Source of the DNA: Pseudomonas putida
GTDB lineage: Bacteria > Pseudomonadota > Gammaproteobacteria > Pseudomonadales > Pseudomonadaceae
Reading direction: 5' to 3'
Assembly: GCF_028682455.1 (NCBI RefSeq)
Contig: NZ_JANHLD010000002.1
Location: forward strand, 62,001-126,000
DNA length: 64,000 nucleotides
Position 1 is the first letter of the stretch. Each line of letters begins with the position of its first letter. A program made the position numbers and the translations under genes. The notes beneath the pieces are model-generated. The model saw nothing but the letters and a program-made list of their open reading frames with translations, had not been told where the DNA came from and made no database searches. Of this stretch, positions 17,640 to 25,060 are shown piece by piece.

Positions 17640-17716
17640 GGCGGAGCTCCTTTCAGGAAGCAGGATCGCCATGGCCCTGGACGGGATGGCTGCTCCCGCT
17701 GGCGGTGGATGAATCG

Positions 17717-17853
17717 GCATCGGCGCCGTGAGGGCGCGCGTCCGCGGACTCGATGCGATGGCGGACTGGTGTGGGTCGCACGGGAGGGGAATCCCGCGGC
17801 AGCCTGAAACCCTGGCTGCTGGCATGGTGCTGACGAGGTCAGCGACGCATGCC
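17717..17853 (-). ncRNA. Structured RNA element copy A
   Basis: Pairings in plus coordinates: P5 GCGCC 17723-17727 with GGCGC 17733-17737; P4 GTCCGC 17740-17745 with GCGGAC 17761-17766; pseudoknot GCATCG 17717-17722 with CGATGC 17751-17756 in the P4 loop; P3 CGGGA 17781-17785 with TCCCG 17792-17796; P2 GCAGCC 17799-17804 with GGCTGC 17814-17819; P1 GCTGAC 17829-17834 with GTCAGC 17838-17843 inside GGCATG 17821-17826 with CATGCC 17848-17853. The base beside P3 (A80/C97) is G-U on the minus strand. It lies between a terminator (now split by an IS) and the 70-residue gene. Confidence 0.72.
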
Positions 17854-17923
17854 GACAGCTTCCGCCGGCGCTAGGCCGGCGTCATGCGCAAATGGGAATC
17901 CGAGGCGTCCCGATTGATGGACG

Positions 17924-17941
17924 AAAAAAAGCCCCGCAATC
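17924..17941 (-). terminator. Left half of a terminator split by the IS (right half 19542-19552)
   Basis: A run of seven A (17924-17930) followed by GCCCCGC and AATC lies left of the IS; AATC then GCGGGGC (19546-19552) lies right of it. Joined without the IS and one AATC, they form GCCCCGC-AATC-GCGGGGC with a T run on the minus strand: a perfect terminator for the gene at 19579-20148. The insertion duplicated exactly the 4-base loop. Confidence 0.85.
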
Positions 17942-17982
17942 CAGACTGTGTGAAAACCTGGCAGTCCCGGCCGGTGTTCTAG

Positions 17983-18015
17983 AAAATGCCCGTATCACGC
18001 GATACGGGCATTTTT
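17983..18015. terminator. Bidirectional stem-loop at the left end of the IS
   Basis: AAAATGCCCGTATC pairs with GATACGGGCATTTTT around the loop ACGC, with A and T runs on both sides. It ends five bases before the transposase ATG, so it should block transcription entering from outside. The transposase start has no purine-rich ribosome site after the hairpin. Confidence 0.75.
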
Positions 18016-18019
18016 GTTT

Positions 18020-19444
18020 ATGCAGTACATCCAAGGTGAAGCGCGCAGCCAGGGCAGTCTGTTTCCACAGTCGCTGGACGAGCTGGTGCCGGAAGATCAT
18101 TTGGTGCGCGTGATCGAAGCCTATGTGGCGCGCCTGGATTTGCGCGTGCTGGGCTTCAGCAAGGTGCAGGCCCGGCAAACCGGGCGACCGTCCTACGATC
18201 CGGCCGATCTGCTCAAGCTCTATCTGTATGGCTACTTCCAGCGCATCCGCTCATCCCGGCGGCTGGAGGCCGAGTGCCAGCGCAATGTCGAAGTGATGTG
18301 GCTGTTGGGACGCCTGGCTCCGGACTTCAAGACCATCGCTGATTTTCGCAAGGACAACGGTGCAGCATTCGCGGCGACCTGTCGGGCCTTTGTGCAGTTC
18401 TGCCGCCAGGTCGGCCTGATCGCCGGCCAGTTGGTGGCCATCGACGGCAGCAAGTTCCAAGCCGTCGCCTCGGCGCGCAAGCAGCTGAGCCTCAAGCAAC
18501 TCAAGCGCCAGCAGGAGCGGCTGGAGAAGCACATCACCGACTACCTGGCGCAGCTGGAGGCTGCGGATCGGGCTGAAGCCGACGAGGCGATCGATCGTTC
18601 GGCGGTCAAGGCAGCCCTGCAACGGTTGCAGGGCAAGCATGCCGACAATCTGACCAGTCAGGCGCTGCTGGAGGCGCAGCAGCTGGAACAGTTCGTGATC
18701 GGCGAGGCGGACGCCAAGCTGATGCGCACCCACCTGGGGCCTCGAGTAGCCTACAACGTGCAAAGCGCTGTGGACGCGGAGCACTGCCTGATCCTGCACC
18801 ACGAGGTCACTCAGGATGGCAACGACACCCAGCAGCTCGAACCCATGGCCAAGGCAACTCAAGCCGTGCTGCAACAGGTCAAGTTGGAGGTGGTCGCCGA
18901 TGCCGGCTACTCCAACGGTGCGCAGTTCCAGGCGTGTGAGGAGGCGGGTATTACGGCCTATGTGCCGCCCAACCGCGCGACCAATAATCGCAGTGATGAC
19001 GTCGACCTCTTCGAGCGAGGCGACTTCACTTACGATGCAGAGAACGATCAGTACCAGTGCCCGGCGGGCAAGTTGCTGAGCCTCAAGCAATGGAATCGAG
19101 GGGATCGCATCTACCAGGCAGCGATCAGCGACTGCAACAGTTGCCCACTGAAAGCGCGCTGCACCCAGGCCAAGCGCCGCTACGTCTCACGGCATGCCCA
19201 TGAAGCCGCCTTCGAGCGCATGGAACAGCGGATGCAGGCACATCCAGAGATGATGGTCAGCCGAAGGTCGATCGTTGAGCACCCCTTCGGCAACCTCAAG
19301 CAGTGGTTATTCGGCAATGGCCGCTTCCTGCTTCGCCAGCTGAAGGGTGCAAGGACGGAAATGGCCCTGGCGGTACAAGCCTACAACCTCAAAAGAGCGA
19401 TCAATGTACTCGGTGCAGGCCAGCTGATCGCGTTGATGGGCTGA
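18020..19444 (+). CDS. IS1182-family transposase
   Basis: 474 residues of the DDE-type IS1182 transposase family. The N-terminal DUF772-like region reads PEDHLVRVIEAYVARLDL, with YDPADLLKLYLYGYFQRIRSSRRLEAEC and the TIADFRKDNG motif. The catalytic core includes LVAIDGSKF (first Asp), VVADAGYSNGAQF (second Asp) and VEHPFGNLKQWLFG (Glu), and a four-Cys-type region with DCNSCPLKARCTQAK lies between. All key residues are present, so the enzyme should be active. ATG 18020 was chosen; an in-frame TTG lies six bases earlier. A hairpin terminator lies immediately upstream, so little expression from outside is expected. Confidence 0.92.
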   Translation: MQYIQGEARSQGSLFPQSLDELVPEDHLVRVIEAYVARLDLRVLGFSKVQARQTGRPSYDPADLLKLYLYGYFQRIRSSRRLEAECQRNVEVMWLLGRLAPDFKTIADFRKDNGAAFAATCRAFVQFCRQVGLIAGQLVAIDGSKFQAVASARKQLSLKQLKRQQERLEKHITDYLAQLEAADRAEADEAIDRSAVKAALQRLQGKHADNLTSQALLEAQQLEQFVIGEADAKLMRTHLGPRVAYNVQSAVDAEHCLILHHEVTQDGNDTQQLEPMAKATQAVLQQVKLEVVADAGYSNGAQFQACEEAGITAYVPPNRATNNRSDDVDLFERGDFTYDAENDQYQCPAGKLLSLKQWNRGDRIYQAAISDCNSCPLKARCTQAKRRYVSRHAHEAAFERMEQRMQAHPEMMVSRRSIVEHPFGNLKQWLFGNGRFLLRQLKGARTEMALAVQAYNLKRAINVLGAGQLIALMG

Positions 19445-19476
19445 AAAGCGTGTTTTCGCCTTTCGTCCGCGCAAAA

Positions 19477-19507
19477 GCAAACGCCCCGAACGAGCCGGGG
19501 CGTTTGC
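19477..19507. terminator. Stem-loop at the right end of the IS
   Basis: GCAAACGCCCC at 19477-19487 pairs with GGGGCGTTTGC at 19497-19507. On the minus strand a TTTT follows the stem, so it mainly stops transcription coming in from the ICE gene at 19579. Together with the left stem-loop it insulates the transposase gene on both sides. Confidence 0.65.
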
Positions 19508-19578
19508 TTAACCCGCCATCAGTGCGTTTTCACACAGTCTGAATCGCGGGGCTGTGGAGGCTCGGGAAGCCTTGGGGA

Positions 19579-20148
19579 TCAGGACGATTCGCCGCCCAGT
19601 ACATGCTGCTTCCACAAGGCGAAAGCCTCATCCGGCGGCAGCTCGGCCAGAATGATGATGGGTGTTTCCTGCCGTGCGCGCAGCGCCGCAAAGTACCCGG
19701 CGCGGTCGGCGATGGCCTTGAGCTTGATGCCTTTCAGGAACAGCAGCTTGCCGTCCCTGATGAACAGCACCTTGTTGGCGATGTCGCGGGTGTAGGCGGT
19801 GCGTAGCTTGCGTTCGGCATGCTGTGCTTCAGCCAGATGATCGACCAGATAGTCGAGCGTGATGTCGATGACCAGCGGGTCGTCGTCCTCGCCGGAGATG
19901 CCGCCTTCCAGCATGTCGGGGGGCAGGCTCCTGGCGAAGGCTTCGGCCTCGGCCAGCCATGCAGCCTGGCCGTCGAGTGCGCGGATGCAGGTGGAACCGC
20001 CGTGCCCGTCGTTGCGGGCATCGGCAATGGCAACGCCATCGAACAGCACGGTGGCAGTGAAGCACAGCGTCTCTTCGCTGGCGAAATCTGCGACCTTGAG
20101 GTGTATCAGGGTGATGCGGTCTTGCGTGGTGATGGTTTCCATGGACAT
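19579..20148 (-). CDS. Conserved ICE protein of unknown function
   Basis: 189 residues starting MSMETITTQDRITLIHLKVADFA at ATG 20148, with AAGGAA upstream; an ATG six bases in is an alternative. The N-terminal half is strand-rich (CFTATVLFDGVAIADARNDGHGG), then an acidic loop (SGEDDDPLVIDITLDYLVDHLA) and a C-terminal helical part (IILAELPPDEAFALWKQHV). No family is recognised. RNA element B lies 71 bases upstream, and the IS-split terminator lies just downstream. Confidence 0.6.
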   Translation of the reverse strand: MSMETITTQDRITLIHLKVADFASEETLCFTATVLFDGVAIADARNDGHGGSTCIRALDGQAAWLAEAEAFARSLPPDMLEGGISGEDDDPLVIDITLDYLVDHLAEAQHAERKLRTAYTRDIANKVLFIRDGKLLFLKGIKLKAIADRAGYFAALRARQETPIIILAELPPDEAFALWKQHVLGGESS

Positions 20149-20219
20149 TCCTTGAGATCAGTCGGGAAACGCCACGCCCCTGCGGGACGAAGCGCTCATC
20201 CCGTAGGTTGGAGAAAGAG

Positions 20220-20355
20220 GCATCGATGCCCGCATGGGCAGCGTTCGCCCGAGCGATGCGACGGCGAACTGGCGGGTGGCATGGAGCAAGCTCCACGGCA
20301 GCCTGAAACCCTGGCTGCTGGCGAAGCCGACAATGTCGGCAACAGCGGATGCCAG
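20220..20355 (-). ncRNA. Structured RNA element copy B
   Basis: Pairings in plus coordinates: P5 TGCCC 20227-20231 with GGGCA 20236-20240; P4 GTTCGCC 20243-20249 with GGCGAAC 20263-20269; pseudoknot GCATCG 20220-20225 with CGATGC 20254-20259; P3 TGGAGC 20282-20287 with GCTCCA 20290-20295; P2 GCAGCC 20298-20303 with GGCTGC 20313-20318; P1 GCCGAC 20326-20331 with GTCGGC 20335-20340, closed by CTGGC 20318-20322 with GCCAG 20351-20355. A81-C96 outside P3 becomes G-U on the minus strand, extending P3 to eight pairs. It follows a terminator and leads into the gene at 19579-20148. Confidence 0.72.
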
Positions 20356-20460
20356 CATCGGTTCTGGTACTGTCCGCGTCATCCGGAAACGGGAAATCAG
20401 CACAGCCGGATTCGCCCGCACCCGGTAGCGAGAACCGGTTTTTCGTCGGCCCACAAGAAG

Positions 20461-20486
20461 AAAAAACGCCCCCGAAATCGGGGGCG
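20461..20486 (-). terminator. Rho-independent terminator after the GHKL ATPase gene
   Basis: CGCCCCCGA pairs across AA with TCGGGGGCG (20467-20486), with a T run on the minus strand (A run 20461-20466). It is 17 bases after the ATPase stop codon, so RNA element B must start from a promoter within 20356-20460. Confidence 0.88.
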
Positions 20487-20503
20487 TGGAGAGATGGCAC
20501 CGA

Positions 20504-22096
20504 TCAGGCAGTGACCGCCTGCAATTTGCCGGTGTCATCGAAGACCAGGCGCACGGTGGCGCCGGCCAGCTTGGGTTGCACGCCATGGCGCAGCGCGTAC
20601 GGCAGCAGCGCCTGGACCACGCGATCGGCTGATGACGAGCAGCCTACGGCGATGAAGGTTTCGATCAGGAGTGCGTCCTCGTCTTCACGATCCTCACCGT
20701 AGCGATCGTCGAACACATAGTCGCAGACCAGCCCGGTTCTGGCCCCCGCCGAGGGGGTCAGGTAGAGCGTGTATCCCTTGCGCACGGCCTCCACTGCGTA
20801 CTCCACCGTCCCGAGATGGCCCTCCAGCCCGACATGCAGGGTATCGACCAATTCCAGCTCCACCTCGTAGTCGGCAAGTCCGGGATTGACCTCTCGATGC
20901 AAGGTGGTGCCGGTTCTGATGCGCACCTGCTCAGGGCTGACGACCTTGATCAGACGCTTGAGCCAGTGGCCGTCATCCAGACCGGGCTCGTCGAGTACAT
21001 ACGCTTTGGCCGCTTCCAGGTAGATCTCGGCGGTCGGCGCGGTTTCGTCGTCGGGCTCGATCTGCCAGACACCAAGCACTTCCAGGGCCTGTTGGGCGAT
21101 CACGCCATTTCCGCCCAGATAACGCCGCCAGTATTGACGATAGCCGGCCGGCTCTTCGTCCCAGTCCCGGAACCAGGACAGAGGAACGAAGGGCACGTCG
21201 TTGAGCAGATCGGCGTTCGACGAGTTGAGGCAGACATGCGCGTAGTGCGTGACGAAGTCGCTGGCGGCAAGCGCCTGCTTCTTCTCGATCAGTGCCTCGC
21301 GGTAGGCCTGATCGACCGCAGCCTGGATACGTGGATGATCTTCCGTCTCGTTCAGCAGGTGCTGCCGATCCGGGAGCTTCGCCAGCGTGTTGTCAGGCAG
21401 CAGGACGACCTGGCGTTCCTGGCTCGTGGGCAGCCTGTCGATAGGTCGTCCGCCGATGGGCAAGCCCTGAAGAAAGCAGCGCCACTGCGTGCGCGTACCG
21501 GACAGATTGATCAAGACCTTGCCCATGGACGTCTCGCGCCAGGGCAGATCGGGCTTCGCCAACGGGCGTGGCACTTCAGCGTCGTTGAGCCAGACCGGCA
21601 CCGGAAAGGCTTCGCACAGACGCTGGAGCTCGTGCTCCACCCAGGTGGGCAGATCCTGCCCGGCCTGCACCGGCTTGACGCCTTCGAGGTGGATGGCGGT
21701 GCCCTCCAGATGGAAGCCTGCGATGTCTTCCTCGATCGGCTCGCCGGCAATGATCTCGGCGGTTCGCGCGCTGAACAGTTTGTCGCGCGAATGCACCGTC
21801 AGGGTATCGGCAAAGTACAAGGCCGAGAGCACGCCGAGGCCGAAGGCGTTCTCGCGCGCCTTGAGTCGCTTGTCCCAGCCGGATTCGGCGATGAAGATCA
21901 AGGTCTGCAGGTCGGTAATGCCGATGCCATCGTCGGTGATGGTCAGGCTGTCCTGGCTCACCGTGATGTGGATCGCGCTGGCCTGGGCGCGGCGGGCGTT
22001 CTGTAACAGTTCGCCCAGCATCGAGCCATGGTTGAACGCATGGCGCAGATTGGCGATGAGGCTGTGCTGGTTGGTCTTGAGACGAAGGGTTCTCAT
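20504..22096 (-). CDS. GHKL (HSP90-like) ATP-binding protein
   Basis: 531 residues with an N-terminal GHKL ATPase fold. The N-box is LGELLQNARRA (about residues 26-36), motif G1 is TDDGIGI (about 51-57), and G2 is ENAFGLGVLSALYFAD (about 80-95). This layout resembles MutL/HSP90-type ATPases and the ATP-binding proteins common on ICEs. The remaining 400 residues match no domain I know and hold no HisKA domain, so it is not a histidine kinase. ATG 22096 follows AAGGAG at 7 bases. RNA element C lies 122 bases upstream and a strong terminator lies downstream, so it is a one-gene unit. Confidence 0.75.
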   Translation of the reverse strand: MRTLRLKTNQHSLIANLRHAFNHGSMLGELLQNARRAQASAIHITVSQDSLTITDDGIGITDLQTLIFIAESGWDKRLKARENAFGLGVLSALYFADTLTVHSRDKLFSARTAEIIAGEPIEEDIAGFHLEGTAIHLEGVKPVQAGQDLPTWVEHELQRLCEAFPVPVWLNDAEVPRPLAKPDLPWRETSMGKVLINLSGTRTQWRCFLQGLPIGGRPIDRLPTSQERQVVLLPDNTLAKLPDRQHLLNETEDHPRIQAAVDQAYREALIEKKQALAASDFVTHYAHVCLNSSNADLLNDVPFVPLSWFRDWDEEPAGYRQYWRRYLGGNGVIAQQALEVLGVWQIEPDDETAPTAEIYLEAAKAYVLDEPGLDDGHWLKRLIKVVSPEQVRIRTGTTLHREVNPGLADYEVELELVDTLHVGLEGHLGTVEYAVEAVRKGYTLYLTPSAGARTGLVCDYVFDDRYGEDREDEDALLIETFIAVGCSSSADRVVQALLPYALRHGVQPKLAGATVRLVFDDTGKLQAVTA

Positions 22097-22218
22097 GAGA
22101 TGACTCCTTGGATAATGGTTTGCACCGGACAGGCACAGCGCTGCCCGGTGCGACGGGGCACTGAACAGGCGGATGCCGGTGGGAAGGGGAATGGGCCGGT
22201 CGGCCCGAGGGAGAAGCA

Positions 22219-22352
22219 GCATCGACGCCCGGGATGGGCGCGTGTCCGCGGCACGATGCGATGCGGACAAGGACGGTCGGCGCGGAGGGTCCGCGACGCA
22301 GCCTGCACGACCTTGGCTGCTGGCAACGGCTGACGAATCAGCGATGCAGGCC
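22219..22352 (-). ncRNA. Structured RNA element copy C
   Basis: Pairings in plus coordinates: P5 CGCCC 22226-22230 with GGGCG 22236-22240; P4 GTCCGC 22244-22249 with GCGGAC 22263-22268; pseudoknot GCATCG 22219-22224 with CGATGC 22254-22259; P3 CGCGGA 22281-22286 with TCCGCG 22290-22295; P2 GCAGCC 22298-22303 with GGCTGC 22315-22320; P1 GCTGA 22329-22333 with TCAGC 22338-22342. Unlike A, B and D, it begins only 36 bases after the preceding stop codon (22388) and lacks the upstream ATTCCC box. Confidence 0.7.
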
Positions 22353-22387
22353 CGACAACGGCGCCTGCCGTTGCATGGTGTCGCTGA

Positions 22388-22750
22388 TCAATGCGCAGTC
22401 GTGCGCCCCGCGTTGTCCAGGGTTTGCAGCAGGCGCCGGCCCAGCCAGGCCATGCACGGCACCGCCATCGAATTGCCAATCGCCTTGTAGCGCGGCGCAT
22501 CGGCGGCCGGCTTGTGGTTGAGGATTCGTTCGGGTGTCTCCTGTTCGTGTGACCGAGGCGGAATTGCCGGGTCGTCATGGCGGATGCGCAGGAGAAAACA
22601 CGCCGAAGGCTGGGCGCCTTCGGCTTGGAGGAGGAAACCACCCGTGTACTGGTTCAGGTTGCGGTCGTCGGTGGAACCGTTCGCTGTCTCAGCATTCACC
22701 CGGCCCTTGTCGTGGTTGGGGCCGGCATCGTCTGGCGCACATCCGCGCAC
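22388..22750 (-). pseudogene. C-terminal remnant of a DNA (cytosine-5) methyltransferase
   Basis: The last 120 residues of a Dcm-type cytosine methyltransferase are readable. The diagnostic end is RYKAIGNSMAVPCMAWLGRRLL, matching the conserved motif X helix of these enzymes, preceded by a target-domain-like stretch (TNERI-type ERILNHKPAADAPRYK). The reading frame closes at a TGA 21 bases before a GTG at 22750, and no catalytic PCQ or ENV motif is found in any minus-strand frame up to topB. About 250 N-terminal residues are gone, and the missing part is replaced by sequence with a 19-bp inverted repeat. It is probably inactive; a complete methyltransferase is usual at this position in related ICEs. 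Confidence 0.75.
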
Positions 22751-22805
22751 AAAGGGAGCCCGTTCTTTTCACCGGTGGGCGCCGGTGTCGAATACCGCCA
22801 ACCCT

Positions 22806-22861
22806 GAAGGGTCTCCTGATGCCTCGACCCCCATGGCAGGCAAGGCATCAGGAGACCCTTC
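22806..22861. repeat. 19-bp perfect inverted repeat beside the methyltransferase remnant
   Basis: GAAGGGTCTCCTGATGCCT at 22806-22824 is repeated in reverse complement at 22843-22861 with an 18-base spacer. It is too long and regular for a terminator and has no T run. It lies where the methyltransferase gene is broken, so it may mark the rearrangement. The rest of 22751-23050 holds no gene; a GCCCC/GGGGC hairpin at 22935-22952 may end topB transcription. Confidence 0.65.
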
Positions 22862-23050
22862 GCAGCGGGCGGGACTGTTACTGATCGAGGGAATACGCGG
22901 TGCGTGATTCGAGGAAAAAAGGCCTTCTCGCCCCTCGCAAGGGGCGCGCACACCGCAACAGAAGGTATCGCGTGCTGGGAGCCTCGCAGGGCTGCGGGGC
23001 GGTGGTCACGTTGCCGGGGGTGGTCAACGCGACGACGGGTTCTCTGTCTT

Positions 23051-25060
23051 TCAGGAGGCCTTCGGGCCACCGCGGCGCTTGCGCGGCGCGGCACGCTTGC
23101 CCGATTCGATGGGCAGCGTTCCCTTGCAGTCGGGGTATTTCGCGCAGGACCAGAATGGACCGCTCTTGCCGCTGCGCTGGCGCGTGGCACCGCCACACTG
23201 CGGGCATGCTGGCCCCTCGGGAATCTTGATGGACAGCGAGGTGCCACGGTACTGCGCAATCAACTGCGTGACCCAGGCCGCCTGCTTGTCGATGAAGGTA
23301 TCGAGCGCGAGCTGTCCGGTTTCGATCATGTCGAGCGCCTGTTCCCACACCGCGGTTGTGCCGGGATCGGCGATCGCGGCGGGCACGGTGTCGATGAGCG
23401 TGAAGGCGGCATCCGAGGCGCGGATGGCCCGTCCTTTCTTGATCAGGTAGCCACGGTTCAGCAGGCCGCCGATGATATTGGCGCGGGTCGCTTCGGTGCC
23501 GATGCCCACGGAATCTTTCAGCTTCTGTTTCAGGCGTGGGTCTGACACCAGTTTGGCGACGCTTTTCATCGCCTTGACCAACTCACCTTGGGTGTACGGG
23601 CGCGGCGGGAGCGTCTTGAGCGCCTTCAGATCGACCCCAGCCACCTGGCACGCCAGCCCTTGGTGTAGCGCTGGCAGCACCTGGCTGCGGGGTGCGGCGT
23701 CATCGCCGGCATCGTCGGGTTGCGGCTCGGCCAGTACCAGGCGCCAACCCGGCACGACTACGTGCTTGCCCACGGCCTGCAATGTCTGGTCGCCGCAAGA
23801 GAACCTTGCTGTCGTGCGGTCGAACTCGTGCGGCGGAAGAAATTGCGCCAGGTAGTGGGCGCGGATCAGGCGGTAGGCGGCCAGTTCCTTCTCGCTCATC
23901 GCCGACAGGTTGGCGGGTTCGAGCGTGGGGATGATGCCGTGGTGGGCCGATACCTTGGCGTCGTTCCAGGCGCGCGAGTGCTGGGTGCGGTCGAGCTGGT
24001 CGATGATCGGGCGCAGGCTCGGATCGGTCTTGAGCAGACTGTCGAGCACCGTGGGCGCTTCGGCATGCATGCTTTCGGGAAGATAGCCGGAGTCGCTACG
24101 TGGATAGGTGGTGGCCTTGTGCGTCTCGTACAGGGATTGGGCGATCTCTAGCGTCTCCTGGACATCGAGGCCGAACTGCTTGGAACACACTTCCTGCAAG
24201 GTGCCGAGATCAAACGGCAATGGCGCGCCTTCGCGCATGCGTTCGGTCTCGACCGATACCATCTGAGCAGCGCCAGCGGCGCGGATGCGCTGCACCGCCT
24301 GCTGCGCAACAGGCTCCTGCAGGCAACGGCCTGCATCGTCGGTACTGGCCGATGGCGGCAGCCACTGCGCGGTGAATGTCTGGCCTGTGCAGGACAGCGC
24401 CACTTCGATGGACCAGAACGGGACGGAGACGAAGGCCGCGATTTCACGATCGCGATCGACCACCAGTCTGAGCGTGGGGGTCTGCACGCGTCCGACCGAC
24501 AGCACGCCGTCATAGCCGGCCCGGCGCCCCAGGAGGGTGAACAGGCGGCTCAGGTTCATCCCCACCAGCCAGTCCGCTCTGGAGCGCGCCAGCGCCGAGT
24601 GATACATGGGCAGCGTGTCGCCCGAAGGCTTCAGCTTGCCGAGCGCGGCATGGATCGAGGCGTCGTTCAGTGCTGACAACCACAGCCGTTGAATGGGGCC
24701 GCGATAGCCACAGAGATCGATGATCTCGCGCGCAATCAGTTCGCCTTCGCGATCGGCGTCGGTGGCGATGACCAGTTCGGTCGCCTTGCTCAGAAGGTCT
24801 TTGACGACCTTGAATTGCGCTGCGGTCTTGGGTTTGACCTCAACCCGCCAGTGCTGGGGAATAATGGGAAGTTGCTCGATCGTCCAGCGCTTGAGCTGTT
24901 CGTCATAGGCTTCCGGCGGCGCGGCTTCGACAAGGTGGCCAATGCACCACGTCACGACGACGCCGGGGCCGTTGAGGCAACCATTGCCGCGCTGCCTTGC
25001 GCCCAACAGGCGCCCGATGTCCTTGCCTTGCGAAGGTTTTTCGCAGAGAAATAGCCGCAT
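23051..25060 (-). CDS. topB: DNA topoisomerase III (ICE type)
   Basis: 669 residues of a type IA topoisomerase. The TOPRIM domain starts at residue 1 (MRLFLCEKPSQGKDIGRLLG) and contains ATDADREGELIAREI (about 98-112). The catalytic tyrosine is in TTYPRSDSGYLPES (Tyr about 318), and LSVGRVQTPTL (about 185-195) is the usual family block. A C-terminal zinc-ribbon-like region (CPQCGGATRQRSGKSGPFWSCAKYPDC, about 618-645) and a basic tail follow. The enzyme separates linked DNA circles and probably serves ICE replication or transfer, as it lies in the ssb/topB module. ATG 25060 has no strong ribosome site. Confidence 0.93.
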   Translation of the reverse strand: MRLFLCEKPSQGKDIGRLLGARQRGNGCLNGPGVVVTWCIGHLVEAAPPEAYDEQLKRWTIEQLPIIPQHWRVEVKPKTAAQFKVVKDLLSKATELVIATDADREGELIAREIIDLCGYRGPIQRLWLSALNDASIHAALGKLKPSGDTLPMYHSALARSRADWLVGMNLSRLFTLLGRRAGYDGVLSVGRVQTPTLRLVVDRDREIAAFVSVPFWSIEVALSCTGQTFTAQWLPPSASTDDAGRCLQEPVAQQAVQRIRAAGAAQMVSVETERMREGAPLPFDLGTLQEVCSKQFGLDVQETLEIAQSLYETHKATTYPRSDSGYLPESMHAEAPTVLDSLLKTDPSLRPIIDQLDRTQHSRAWNDAKVSAHHGIIPTLEPANLSAMSEKELAAYRLIRAHYLAQFLPPHEFDRTTARFSCGDQTLQAVGKHVVVPGWRLVLAEPQPDDAGDDAAPRSQVLPALHQGLACQVAGVDLKALKTLPPRPYTQGELVKAMKSVAKLVSDPRLKQKLKDSVGIGTEATRANIIGGLLNRGYLIKKGRAIRASDAAFTLIDTVPAAIADPGTTAVWEQALDMIETGQLALDTFIDKQAAWVTQLIAQYRGTSLSIKIPEGPACPQCGGATRQRSGKSGPFWSCAKYPDCKGTLPIESGKRAAPRKRRGGPKAS

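Larger units (their letters stand above)
17942..19541 (+). mobile_element. IS1182-family insertion sequence
   Basis: A 1600-bp element with perfect 16-bp inverted ends, CAGACTGTGTGAAAAC at 17942-17957 and its complement at 19526-19541. It is flanked by the 4-bp duplication AATC (17938-17941 and 19542-19545). It carries one transposase gene (18020-19444) and a stem-loop just inside each end. The insertion looks recent because ends and duplication are intact. No ICE gene is broken: the target was a terminator loop. Confidence 0.92.

Noticed and set aside
7228..17713. Regularly spaced intergenic repeats considered as a CRISPR array
   Set aside because: The repeated boxes are 7 bases long and separated by whole genes; no repeat-spacer pattern exists and no cas genes are present.
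20504..22096. GHKL ATPase considered as a histidine kinase
   Set aside because: The N-box and G1/G2 motifs are at the very N-terminus with no HisKA or receiver domain, which fits HSP90/MutL-type ATPases instead.
22696..23259. Minus-strand frame between topB and the methyltransferase remnant
   Set aside because: Most of it is antisense or out of frame with topB and spans the 19-bp inverted repeat; no domain is recognisable.
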